NCBI GenBank assembly: GCA_016648135.1
Contig: JADDOH010000498.1
Location: 310,001 to 374,000 of the forward strand
From: Agrypnia vestita
Taxonomy: Eukaryota; Arthropoda; Insecta; Trichoptera; Phryganeidae
Direction: 5' to 3'
DNA: 64,000 bases
Shown here one piece after another: positions 34,513 through 44,439 of the stretch. Below the pieces are notes generated by a model, which was not told where the DNA came from, did no database searches, and was given only the letters and a program-made list of their open reading frames with translations. Every line of letters starts with the position of its first letter. The first letter of the stretch is position 1. The position numbers and the translations under genes are program-made.

Positions 34513-34660
34513 CAATTTTATTTATTTATTTTGTAGCACAATATGAATGTGCTTAGGTCTTCACAGCCGCTCACAGTCTTCTGGGGCATTATGCCGTGTT
34601 TTTACGACCTTTCTGGCCGACGTTTCAGTTCCCATTGCAGGGTCCATCATCAGCCCTAAT
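34513..34660 (-). repeat. Repeat with hammerhead-like core, copy 2, with (AAAT)n tail
   Basis: On the minus strand: CTGATGA (rc of 34647-34653), GGACCC, TGCAAT, GGG, GAAAC (rc of 34622-34626), then GTCGGCCAGA, continuing to a simple AAATAAATAAA tail at 34513-34530. It matches the 9.85 kb copy over the core and for some 50 bases beyond. The tail suggests retrotransposition and fixes the 3' end. Confidence 0.5.
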
Positions 34661-34663
34661 TAT

Positions 34664-34851
34664 CATTTTATTTAAGTTTTATAGAAACGAATGAATTTTT
34701 CGTAATCGATGTAAGTTATTGTAATGATACTTTAATGTTTTGTAAAAAATAAGTCAGAAATATTGAAAAAAAATCAAACTTTGATATTGCATAACTATTG
34801 ATATTATGTCATGGTTGTTTGAACATTTTCGAGCTCTGTTACAACCTGTAT
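34664..34851 (+). repeat. Half copy of the CACCCTGTATA foldback family
   Basis: Only the right arm is present: CAGAAATATTGAAAAAAAAT, then ATAACTATTGATATTATGTC, ending ACAACCTGTA. Confidence 0.6.
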
Positions 34852-35144
34852 GTTTGACGTTGAGCGCATTCAGAAAAAACGCTTATTTTCATATTTTTTT
34901 GGATAATTACCAAAGTGCTTAAGGCCGATTGTTCGATCGGTTATGATAAGAGTTAAGAAAAAGTATAGATTTTTGCGTTTTCCATCAATCAAACAACTCG
35001 TTATGGTAAAAATCTACGCTTTCTGGTTAACTGTTACCTTTACCAAAGATCAAATAACGGGCTGTAGAAGTATACGTAAATAAATTGATAAATAAAAATT
35101 ATAGTGACCGCGACATTTTAAAATAATATTTTTTATTCATTTTT

Positions 35145-35330
35145 GTTGATTTTATTTATTAACGCCTTTCGGGGCTTTTAGAAAAATTCGGTTTAAGTTT
35201 ACATTAAACGAATGGACACTTCACACAAAATGTCTAGAATTGTTACATAATGAATGCCCAAGAAATACAAACAAAAATGATAACAATATAAAGAAAGCAA
35301 ATACAAAGAAATAGCACAATACAACAATAT
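35145..35330 (-). repeat. Jockey-like LINE 3' tail
   Basis: TTTATTTATTAACGCCTTTC and GGGGCTTTTAG form the same terminal hairpin and tail, followed inward by LINE-like sequence. It lies just upstream of the candidate exon at 35.38 kb. Confidence 0.55.
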
Positions 35331-35380
35331 CATTCCTATCGATGAGCCCTTTTACATGATACGCTTTATTTTGATCGCAG

Positions 35381-35563
35381 ACGCCAAAGATTTACGACAC
35401 CCCCTACGGCAGCTGCGAGCCCCCCCCGGCCACCAACGCCTCCAACGCCTCCTTCCTGTACGGGCGGCCCCCGCTGTACGAGAAGCGCCCTCGCCTGGCC
35501 GAGCCCGACTCCTGCCGCGCCCGGCTCGCAAGGAGGTCGCCCACGGAAGTGGACAGGGAAAAC
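35381..35563 (+). CDS. Candidate internal coding exon (61 codons, phase 0/0), probably of the DENND2-like gene
   Basis: A pyrimidine-containing tract ending ttgatcgcag precedes the exon and AAC|gtgagt, a near-perfect donor, follows it. Between them the frame starting at ACG is open for exactly 61 codons: it begins TPKIYDTPYGSCEPPPATNA and ends RRSPTEVDREN. Third codon positions are almost all G or C, unlike the AT-rich codon use of the 11.1-14.0 kb exon, yet both ends are phase 0 and join in frame to its AAG donor. Clustered prolines and tyrosines fit a disordered linker. The surrounding intron is repeat-filled and AT-rich, so a 183-bp GC-rich island with matched splice sites stands out. I do not recognise the peptide on its own. 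It could belong to a different + strand gene. Confidence 0.6.
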
Positions 35564-35701
35564 GTGAGTCCTTTCTGTTCCTTTACCGGTCTGTTAGGTC
35601 TGTAGCGGAGGAAGCGGCGATTAAAGCTGCGTTTCATTTTTCACTAAATCTACCACAAAAGTGAACCAATTTTCCACAATCCCGCGGTGTTCTGAATTAG
35701 A

Positions 35702-36850
35702 GAGGGAATGCAATCCCGAGTCGGAATTGCCCTTTCGGGATCCCTCGAGATTAGAATTTCCTATCCCGCGGGATCCCTACGGATACTTTTGTGTGTTTTT
35801 TTGTTTATAGAGCTGAATTAACGACAATGACTTGCATTTTTATATCAGAAATTTTAATAAAATGTACATTATTAATCGCTGCATTCAAGTTTTTGTAGGC
35901 GTTTTTCCAAGCATCAATCAGTCAATGTTAGTTAGTAGTATTAGTTTTTATTACTATGTTAGGTTGATAAAAAAAGTAACCCATAAAAACATGTTTTTAC
36001 TATACTCCCTTTCTTTGTAAAATATAACAATAATTAAAGACGAATTAAAACATATAACATAACACTAAACTTACAGAAATTTAATATATTTCTAAAATGT
36101 CATGTTTTGAGATGTCAAGGTTTTGATAGATTCAATTATCATCAATATCGTACCTTATGAATTTCCAGCGTCAAATATTTAGTCAGAATCAGATTTGAGT
36201 AATGTAGAATTCTTCAAAACTGAGCAGAAATCTAAAAGAAATAAATTATTATTTGATTTTTTCCCAAAAAAACCCAATTTTGCTGTCATCTGTGAACCAA
36301 TTGTTTTGTAAATTTTCGAAATTCGTAGTTGATGTACCTATTATACCGACGGAGTAATTCAAATTTAGAAAATATTCCGCGACGTTATCGAGCCGCCGCG
36401 CCGTTGCTAATCAAACTTTTCTAATGATTCCGATTTGAAAAAACTAATAAAATTTCGAAATTTCGAAAATTATACTATAATTATTATTTTTTTAACGAAA
36501 ATTTAATAGATCTTCTTGACGCCGATCGACGACGCCACGAGTCTGCTTGCCAAGTTTCAGCTCGATTGGATCACGGGATAAGGGTCAAAAATCGATCCAA
36601 AGTTTTTGTTGACGGCAAGTAAGCAACGAGTATATAAAGGGAGTAAATACAGCAAATATTATTCAAAGCTATTTTCATTATTTGAATGTGACATGAACAT
36701 AAGTTTAAGTACTTACTAAAAGCTCTATAGACATACACAAGTAAACATAAAAAATGTCGATCAATCCCGATAATCTCGTCCGATTTTTCGGTTCGGGATT
36801 GACCTCGTAATATGCCTAGAGATCTCGCGGGATCGGGATTCCATTCCCTA
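35702..36850 (+). mobile_element. hAT MITE family 1, copy 2, split by a nested element
   Basis: Same ends and interior as the 22.9 kb copy, in the same orientation, with first base T changed to G. The internal sequence breaks at about 35970 and resumes near 36647 (agcaaatattattcaaagc), so about 675 bp of another repeat family is inserted. Its flanks are too decayed for a clean 8-bp duplication. It starts only 140 bp after the candidate exon at 35.4 kb. Confidence 0.85.
35972..36646 (+). repeat. 'Actccctttc' repeat family, copy nested in a hAT MITE
   Basis: Begins GTAACCCATAAAAAC, has TACTCCCTTTCTTTG near its left end, a conserved core (GTTTCAGCTCGATTGGATCA, CGATCCAAAG), and ends in AAAGGGAGTA. 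Other copies: 26.95-27.50 kb, 28.86-29.19 kb and 58.07-58.61 kb. The matching CTCCCTTTCTTT blocks near both ends are inverted, suggesting a DNA element; the class is uncertain. Confidence 0.75.
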
Positions 36851-37528
36851 ATTACGACTCATTTCCATTGTGCGATGACGGACGGAATCGCCACCACCGC
36901 ACGCGGGTCTGGATTAGGAAAGAAATATTTTCCTTCCCAATCTCCGCCGATAACGAATAATCCCTGGCACCCTAAATACACCAGGCCAACGCTAACTACA
37001 TACACAGCTGACAAATTGTACTTACAACGTTCTCCTAGTATGTCGAATGCGGATCCAATTTCCTACTCTCTAGGCTTCGTCGAATCCGGAACAGATCGAT
37101 CTGTCTATCCCGAAAGGCTGATTGATGGAACTACTTCGGATACAACACGAAAAAGAATGTCAGTTCTTAGTAGAAAAGACGCCGGAACACACCGCTTTCC
37201 AACTGTCACTGGTCAGATTTATTAAAGGTTTAAATACTGGTTAGCGGTTGGCGTAGAATACGTCGGACGTCGGAGTTTCGACCAATCAAAATCATTTCGC
37301 GGCCGGCGCCCGGCGGTTACGAAACATCTATAATGGAATGATTTTCATGATATAATGATTAGTAATCGATACACGAGACATTAGTTATTATAGAAATGCG
37401 CAATTACGAGACTTACAAAAAATAAAATCCGACGGGGCATGGGATTTCAATAGTTCGTTTTAGTTAATCAGCTTTCACTTTCCGACGATTACAGATGTCG
37501 ATGTACTGACGGAAAAGTACCAGGATGA
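36851..37528. other. Unexplained stretch after the hAT MITE
   Basis: Balanced composition with one 137-codon frame (36812-37225) that begins inside the MITE end, so its start cannot be native. From about 36.87 kb the sequence is unlike any other repeat in the window. No splice sites of quality found. Confidence 0.3.
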
Positions 37529-37596
37529 TGTGGTGTAATTGGTAGCATACCTGCCCCGAATGCTAGGTGATCCGGGTTCGAATCGTTGATTTGATT
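37529..37596 (+). repeat. tRNA-like sequence (SINE head or tRNA pseudogene)
   Basis: Box A TGGTGTAATTGGTAGCAT, an anticodon-arm-like CCTGCCCCGAATGCTAGG and box B GGGTTCGAATCG. The two acceptor strands do not pair, so a functional tRNA is unlikely. Confidence 0.45.
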
Positions 37597-37766
37597 TTTG
37601 CCTTTCTAATTGATTAATAAATTTGGTTTTAAATTTCACAGAACTTTGTTCCGAAAATTTGCAATTTCACGATAAGAATGTGTTCGTAGAACTTTACGTT
37701 TTGGAGCTTTCTAATTTATTGAATTCATTAATTTCAAACCTGTCAAATTTAAAACGTCGAAATTGT

Positions 37767-38060
37767 ATTGCTGGCTGTAGCACAATAGATATAATAAAGA
37801 AAGGATCGCTGAAATGGTTTGGCCATGTGGAACGGATGAAGATTTACGAGGCGAGTGTTGAAGGCAGCAGATACAGAGAGCGTTCACGAAAGACCCTGCT
37901 TGACTAGATAAATCAAATATTGCTCCGTTAGAAGCTTCAACAACCGAAGAGTGTGCGTGAGAAGATGTATGAAAATGGACGAAGCAAAAATGTTGTGCCA
38001 GAACAAAAGGGTGTGGCGTTCTATCCTCTTTGCCTACCCCTCTGAAAAATGGCGTGATAG
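37767..38060 (+). pseudogene. LINE 3' end (GHV..RM family), plus strand
   Basis: Gives KGSLKWFGHVERMKIYEASV and RERSRKTLLD before a stop, then the usual 3' UTR with AGGGTGTGGCGTTCTATCC. Short 5'-truncated copy. Confidence 0.8.
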
Positions 38061-38310
38061 TTTATATGATTCTTAGTTTGTTTCCCATCAAGATGAATAT
38101 AACCCACAGTGGCGATGTACTTTTATAGTATCGATATTGGTGGCAAAACTAGTCCGTGGTTAGTGCACACCGCTCAACAATATCTACACCTACGAGTACA
38201 TAAACACGGTCACTTAAAGAATATTACAGGGACATCATTAATCAGTATATATCATACATGTCTCACAGAGATTAAATTATATTTTTATGGGAAAGTAGGT
38301 ATAGAAGTCT

Positions 38311-38952
38311 TTGGGTGTTCATAGAGCTTACGATCTTATGTACGGCTGGCTTAAGAGATCACTTTACACAATGTAACGTTCACCATTTCCACCCATGATA
38401 AGAATACCATGTCTTGATTACGAGTCCAAAATGTTTAAGCAGCCGTGACCTTAATATCAATAGTTTTGGAGTTATGCAATATCAAAGTTTGCATTTTTTT
38501 TCAATGATTCTAATTTATTTTTTGCAAAAAGTTGAATTATCATTACAATAACTTATGTAGATTATGAAACATTCATTCGCTCTAATACAAGTCGAACAAA
38601 ATGATTAAAACCTAGCAAAAATTGAAAAAAGTTTTTTTTACAAGGTTTTTATCATTTTATTTTAGTTGTATTAAAGCAAATGAATTTTTCATAACTGATA
38701 TAAGTCACTGTAATGATAGTTCAACTTTTTGCAAAACAGAAGTCAGAAATATTGAAAAAAAATGCAAATTTTGATACGGCATATCTCCATAACTATTGGT
38801 ATTAGGTCATGGTTGCTTGAACATTTTAGGCTCATAACATAATCAGAAATCTACCGGCCAAGTTTCTGCTGCTAGCTCTGGTACACCCTGTACGTGTAAA
38901 GTGATCACTTAAGCCAGCCGCACGATAGGTCGTAAGCCCTATGAACACCCAA
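38311..38952. repeat. Two nested foldbacks: outer palindrome around a CACCCTGTA element
   Basis: The outer arms (38311-38369 and 38894-38952) pair: TTGGGTGTTCATA and GGCTGGCTTAAG at left against CTTAAGCCAGCC and TATGAACACCCAA at right. Between them lies a copy of the foldback family that ends in ACACCCTGTA, whose own arms (ATATCAATAG..TTTGCATTTTTTTTCAAT) also pair. Confidence 0.7.
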
Positions 38953-39667
38953 CTTCATACTACACTATCTGGCACTTATCGGTGCCTTTGTCTGTACAAA
39001 GCTTGCACGGCAGGCCTTCAAATCTTAGATACGTTAAATAAGCGCAATTTGATGGCTTTATTTATTTACCACTAGAGTTGGTAGTATCTATATTTCTACG
39101 TTAATGTTTTACTCTGTTGGTTGATGTTAGTGAACCACTAGCGAACTGACGATTTTAAACCGGTTACCGCTAAGTCACCGGGACACCCACGTACTCGATA
39201 TAGTAACGAATGGTCGTGCAAGATCGAGCTAGTATGAAAAAATCATAAAAACTTGCTTGAATTATACCGGTTCCTGTTGTCACCGATGTTGCTGGAGCTT
39301 GATGACGGTAGCGGAGCGGGTCCAAGCCTTCTAATAAGGTTACGATGTGCGATACCCATCTCTAGTGTGTTGTGTTGCATAAATAGAGTTGTGCAAAATA
39401 GTGCGAGTCATTTTTATAAAGATGTCGACATCAAGTGGAACCGGTTCCAAAAATAACCAAACAAGATTGGATTAAATTTGAACAGGTACTCTAAATAAAA
39501 ATATGAGTTGAGGATACAGACGATTTTACTACGCATATTGTGTTGGCAACATAGAGTACATCATTTCTTTCTATAGAGATGTAATAAACTGTGAGTTTAG
39601 GACAGGGGAACGGTAGAAAGCGAAAGGAACGAGGGGTGCTTTTCATTGGTGAAAACATGAATCATAT

Positions 39668-40010
39668 ACAGGGTGTCTAAAGCAAAAATATTCAAGCAAC
39701 CATGACCTAATATCAATAGTTATGGATTTATGTATATCAAATTTTTGCATTTTTTTTCAATATTTATTACTTATTATTTGCAAAAAGTTATATCGATACA
39801 ACTCAAATAAAATGATAAAAACTTGTAAAAAATTATATTTTCAATATTTGTATGAATTTTTCATAATCGTATCTTGGATCAAAGCTATCTTGGATATTGT
39901 GTCTCTCAATAACTATTGATATCAGGTCATGGTTGCTTAACATTATCGACTCATTATCAAGGCAGGAATCCACCTGTAAAGTTTTGCAACTAACTACGAG
40001 ACAACCTGTA
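39668..40010. mobile_element. CACCCTGTATA foldback family, compact copy (343 bp)
   Basis: Left tip ATACAGGGTGTC and right tip GACAACCTGTAT are inverted, followed by CAAGCAACCATGACCTAATA and its complement. Pairing continues through GCATTTTTTTTCAATA-type sequence at left. No coding sequence. Confidence 0.75.
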
Positions 40011-40461
40011 TATGATTAATGATACATTCAAGCAGCAGTAAAGTATTTACTTTCCCCAAATTTAGTTGTCTCAATGAACCGGATGTACTTTTTTACATTA
40101 ATAGATGTTTTATCATTTAAATTTCGTTACAGATACAGGCCAACCAGAAACTAAATACCCTTAAAAAGTATAATCTTAGTAAATAAGTCGAGCTTTATTA
40201 CAAAAATACGTTTTTACTTGAAGAGACGTGCATGACGTATGAAATAAATTTTAGAAATCGGTTGGCCAACATTTCACCACATTTCGAATGACCCGAAATG
40301 GCAGGGGAGGTTCATTTTCACGACCCACTTCATTTTTACTCACGACATATCGACAGGTGACGTTAATTTTTTATGCAAAACGACTGCGCATAATGTAATC
40401 ACTCGGCATCATTTAAACGAATCATTTTATCATAAATGAAAAAGTGCCGTTCTGGCGTCAC

Positions 40462-40701
40462 TCAACCGTAACGCGAATAATCGTGCATTCTGCGCGACTC
40501 CCAGTCATCCGCTTTTGTTTGAATGGCATCGCATTGTAGGAAATAATTCCTGTAATTAATTTGTACTTCTTTACCCAACTGCTGAACATATCCGCGTGCA
40601 TCTCCCACCGACAATTTTACATCCCATTGTGTTTTGAATGTCTTTTCTTTATCAAGTGCGGAAGGCATCTCCACGTTTATTATTTTAAATCCGAATAACA
40701 T
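40462..40701 (-). CDS. Hypothetical 79-residue protein
   Basis: An ATG at 40701 opens a 79-codon frame on the minus strand, ending in TGA at 40462-40464. The protein is hydrophilic and mixed in composition, with LSVGDARGYVQQLGKEVQIN near the middle and DDWESRRMHDYSRYG at the end, unlike the low-complexity frames found in repeats here. About 60 bases upstream of the ATG on the same strand is a TATATAA sequence, at a distance compatible with a TATA box plus a short leader. No poly(A) signal is evident within the next 100 bases. I do not recognise the family and it has no signal peptide or membrane segment. It would lie inside the presumed host intron on the opposite strand. It may be a single-exon gene, one exon, or chance. 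Confidence 0.3.
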   Translation of the reverse strand: MLFGFKIINVEMPSALDKEKTFKTQWDVKLSVGDARGYVQQLGKEVQINYRNYFLQCDAIQTKADDWESRRMHDYSRYG

Positions 40702-41019
40702 CTCGGCGCATTTAAATAATAAAAAAAGAGTGGGTATCAGACGGGTTTAGATGTGCAGTTATATAAAACAAGTTTAGCTGCACGCGGAGATGACGCCATT
40801 TCTGTCGGTTTAAAGATGTCATTTAGATTTGCACGAAAATCACCTGCTGCTTTGATTGGAGGAGACTGACTCCCCGAAAAGTGTCTCGTAGCTGCTAGCT
40901 ATGAGACCCCTGTATATCAGTACAATTTTTTTTTAAATATATATGTTTTACGCTTCAAAGGCCAGGAGGCTCAATTACAGAAGCGAAATACATCACAAAA
41001 CACCCAGGCTTGAGTAAAT

Positions 41020-41105
41020 CACACAGATTAAATTGTGATCTCACCGGGAATCGAACGCGGAACCCTCTGTGTGAGAAGCCATTGCGCTACGAGGGCTGCC
41101 TGTTT
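41020..41105 (-). repeat. tRNA-derived SINE B copy
   Basis: Minus strand: CCCTCGTAGCGCAATGGCTT (box A) and GCGTTCGATTCCCGGTGAGA (box B), preceded by a short T-run on the plus strand. Decayed anticodon stem, so not a working tRNA. Confidence 0.7.
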
Positions 41106-41387
41106 TTTTAATTCACAATTGCTACACGCCAATTTACCATTGTTAATATAATTGTCATCACACAATGTACAAAATACAGATTTAGAAATGCAGAATTTTA
41201 TATATTTATTCTTAACCTAGCGGGATATAGAAATTAAGCTTCTACGATGCAGTTGACGAAAAAGTTCAAAGTATGATTATCAAGTAAATAATGGGATTTT
41301 TTTTTCACACGAAGCAAACACATTGTGGTGCGACATAATATCTTTAAATAAAATAACTTTTAGTTTTTTTACATGTAAAATACATTT

Positions 41388-41726
41388 TACATAGGAAAAA
41401 CAGCTAGAAATATAAATACAAGAGTCATTGAACATAAAAGATGTTTAAATAGTGTAGGCTATTCAGAATTTGCAATTCATTTAATAGAAAAAAACCACAC
41501 ATTTGACCAATCTTCGGGTGTAGATGTACTTCACAGAAATGACATAGGTATCCGTCTCAATAATTTAGAAGCTTTAGAAATAAAAAAATCTTTAAAAACA
41601 AATAAAAAATATTTACTAAATAAGCAACTAGATTTATCGTGTAGTCCAATTATAGATATATTCTCCTCCCAATTAACTACACCCACCCACACCCACTCTC
41701 TTTCCCTCAACCCCCACCACAGTTGA
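41388..41726 (+). pseudogene. GIY-YIG endonuclease C-terminus of a Penelope-like element
   Basis: An open frame of 112 codons without its own start begins at YIGKTARNINTRVIEHKRC, the second half of the GIY-YIG nuclease core with the conserved Arg (ARNINTR), followed by SEFAIHLIEKNHTFD and NLEALEIKKSLKTN, where the Glu in LEALEI is the usual metal-binding Glu of the fold. It ends at TGA 41724-41726. The reverse transcriptase and the first GIY motif are lost to 5' truncation. The order GIY-YIG, stop, hammerhead, tail matches the 3' part of Penelope-like elements. Confidence 0.82.
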
Positions 41727-41785
41727 TGTTCTGTCTCTTTCTTCCCTTAATGCTTTCTTAATTGTTCGTAATTCTGTTTTTATTT

Positions 41786-41845
41786 AGTTAATATCTGAAC
41801 CCTGATGAAGACTCAGTTGTGAGTCGAAACTAGTTGGTTTTAACT
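41786..41845 (+). ncRNA. Hammerhead ribozyme candidate in Penelope-like element
   Basis: Core CTGATGA at 41802-41808, stem II GACTC/GAGTC closing a six-base loop (41810-41825), then GAAAC at 41826-41830. A minimal C-TA-G stem III leads to GTT (41833-41835) as the possible cleavage triplet. Stem I is formed by AACC (41798-41801) with GGTT (41836-41839) and, beyond a six-base bulge TATCTG, by AGTTAA (41786-41791) with TTAACT (41840-41845). A bulged stem I facing a stem II loop is the natural active layout. One extra A lies between CTGATGA and stem II, which is atypical. Confidence 0.6.
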
Positions 41846-42313
41846 CAATAAAGTGGTGTTAAACAAAAAGTTATTTTATTTAAAGATAAATAATGGGAGT
41901 TTTACTTTTGATTACTACTCTTGAAAATATGTTTTTATGTTTACGAAGCGTTCTTTCATAAACGTAACAATTTAAAAATCTCCGCTCTGACCATAAAAAC
42001 GGTTACAAATAAGCATTCCTCAATTTCATCTATTACATAATGGCTGTTTTGTTTGTATAGCCCTCACCTAACTTACACTATATCCATTTTTAAGATTTTT
42101 CCTTAGCATAGACAACACATATATAATTTAAAATTTATAAATTTTTCCTTACGTCGTCTTATCGTCGTACGTCGTACATCCTCGATTTCTGAGATTAGAC
42201 TTTAATTCTGAATATCATTCTCATTGTGTACTACACTACACTACTACATTTTAAGTTATATTACTTATATGTATGTTAAATGGTAGAATGTCGATACATA
42301 CCGTCGCGTAATA

Positions 42314-42494
42314 GGTCTTTTCATATAAGCTTGCAATTGAGTTAGTGTGGGTTCAGTGCGTAATACGCGATTTGTTTCATTGTGTTAAGTTTACGGATTC
42401 GCCCCTCGTATCCGTAAACTTGACACAACGAAACAATGCGTGTATTATGCACTGTACCCACACTAACTCAATTGCAAGCTTATATGAAAAGACA
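42314..42494. mobile_element. 181-bp near-perfect foldback with TA flanks
   Basis: The left arm starts GGTCTTTTCATATAAGCTTG and the right arm ends CAAGCTTATATGAAAAGACA. The arms pair along almost their whole length with a handful of mismatches around a short centre at about 42403-42408. TA lies at both outer borders. This is a hairpin MITE; both strands would fold into a long stem. Confidence 0.8.
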
Positions 42495-43782
42495 TATGCA
42501 TTTCAACTATGTTATGAGAAAAGAGTGCAGCTCAAGCCTTTTTTACGTGTTGAGATTTTGCAACACATCCCGGTTATATAAAAAGAAATTTTTATTTCCA
42601 AGAATTCGTGACTGATTAAAATTACGAGCTAAAAGAATTCGAATGTGTTTTTTAGAATATTTATTGATAATATTTGAAGAAATATATGTTCCACCTGTAG
42701 TCCCGTATACTTTAGGAAAAAAAATGAAAATAATGTAATCTTTAAACATTTTACCGCACATTTTGAAAAAGATGATTATTTATACCTTTTACGCATAACG
42801 GTCTCAGGTCTCAGTCTCAGTGATCTCAGTTCGGTTGCGGCGAATGGACGCTTATTTCGCGTTACTTTTCTGCGAACGGATTCCATTAGGTCGTTATTTA
42901 GCGACCACATCCTCGGCCGTAAAAAACTTCCTAATCATCCGCACAGTGTGGCTGTAAACTTTTGGCTTTTTAATATTCGTGGAGTACATCTCACACAGCA
43001 CATTCCTTAAGTTTTACTGACGCAATTTTAGCTAAATAAATATACGTTTTATTAGCGACGTAATATGTTATTCCGTGACGCGATAGATTATCGTAAAACC
43101 ACACGATGCACCAGTCAGCAGTCAGGCGGAAAACAGGTTCTCCCAGGTCGCGTGCGTCCACACTAGAGAAACACACTCACTCTCGAGATAAAAGCGAGGC
43201 TGGAATTTTAGCGCAATCTCGAGATTTTAATCGAGAAATTTTATGTCCGTGGATAAGTTTTTCGATCTATTTGCTTACATTTGAAGATAAACAAAACGTA
43301 TTTACAATCTTGGCGGCTGGACCCGGTTGGCGCTGAGTCATTGGTTTAAATATTGCGAGTTGAATGTTAAATGGAGAGAACCGACCGCAAGTAGACAGAG
43401 AAGAGAGGGACCCACCATACACCCAGGGCCGTTCTATGAGCAATAGCGGCCCTACGCTTTCGCCACCCGTGTTCGGCATTTTTTAAATGCTAAAGTGGCC
43501 GTATTCACGGCCCCGCTGATTTTCGTGGGAATGTGAGCGGGACCGGGAGGCGTCCACACAAAACCTCTTCTCTGCCTCCAAAGCGCAGGGACAAATGACA
43601 ATTGGAACATACTTATCATCCATTAAGTGGGAATTGCAAATTACATATGTACAAGAAATGTTACAGTTTAAGTACAAGATATGAATGCACAATGTTCATA
43701 GCGTACATAGTTATAGACGTACCACTATGAATTGGCGTGCGAGGGAGGGCGTCCCTGTCGCGTAACAGAAGGTGTAAATTTA

Positions 43783-44159
43783 TTACACAATACATAATGT
43801 ACAGAATGTCCGGTGACCGGTGTCAGAGCCTTTCATAGAAATTTGGTCGGGCAACACTAAAGAAACGAAACAGTAATGGCGGCCGCTCTGTCTGTCAATC
43901 CGTCAAACGGTAATATTGGTCCATTATTCACTTTTTCAGCTTCGAAAAACTTTAATATTTCATTGGCAGTTGTTCTTGCACCATCCTGGACTGTTTTGGA
44001 TAATCCATAATAATCCAGTGTATATTGGAAATCAAGATGTCACAGCTCACGCTCAAATACGAGAATGAACTGAATGACAGGGCGAGGGGTTACCGCCGGG
44101 TGCGTGCGGGGCAGGTTTTAGTTCCAAAGCCGCCGCACGCCAATTTACGTTTGGCAAGC
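43783..44159 (+). repeat. Unclassified repeat, copy 1 of an inverted pair
   Basis: About 375 bp highly similar to the reverse complement of 53.84-54.23 kb. Shared landmarks: ACACAATACATAATGTACA, GGTGACCGGTGTC, TGGCGGCCGC, CACAGCTCACGCTCAAATAC and CGCACGCCAATTTACGTT. Class unknown. Confidence 0.75.
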
Positions 44160-44439
44160 AATATAAGCATAAAGATAAAAACAGAATGTGTATACAGAAT
44201 GTGTATACAACTTAGGAGCCAGATTAATACAAACGAGTACAGAATTGCAGTTTAGAGACAGTTATTAGAGTAATTCACTCCCTTTTGTGGGACCCACCAC
44301 AGACCCAGGGCAGTCACGCTCTAAGACCCTAAGAATATCCCAGTGGAACATGATGGAATCACAAAAATTGAAATGACGTACCACGATACGGCTGATTAAT
44401 CCCGCGTGTGTCGCCGTGGACAGAAAATACATGATTTTG

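Larger units (their letters stand above)
41285..41898 (+). mobile_element. Penelope-like retroelement, 5'-truncated, with 12-bp target duplication
   Basis: The insertion (41297-41886) is bounded by the direct repeat TAAATAATGGGA at 41285-41296 and 41887-41898. It holds a GIY-YIG endonuclease tail and a hammerhead-like motif, the two signatures of Penelope-like elements. Its left part (about 41340-41367) is an inverted copy of its own 3' tail (TTTAAATAAAATAACTTTT), so the insertion is head-to-head, as is usual for this class. Confidence 0.85.

Noticed and set aside
36812..37225. 137-codon frame
   Set aside because: Its first residues lie in the end of a hAT MITE and no motif or splice structure supports a protein.
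37529..37596. Possible functional tRNA gene
   Set aside because: No acceptor pairing; more likely a SINE head or pseudogene.
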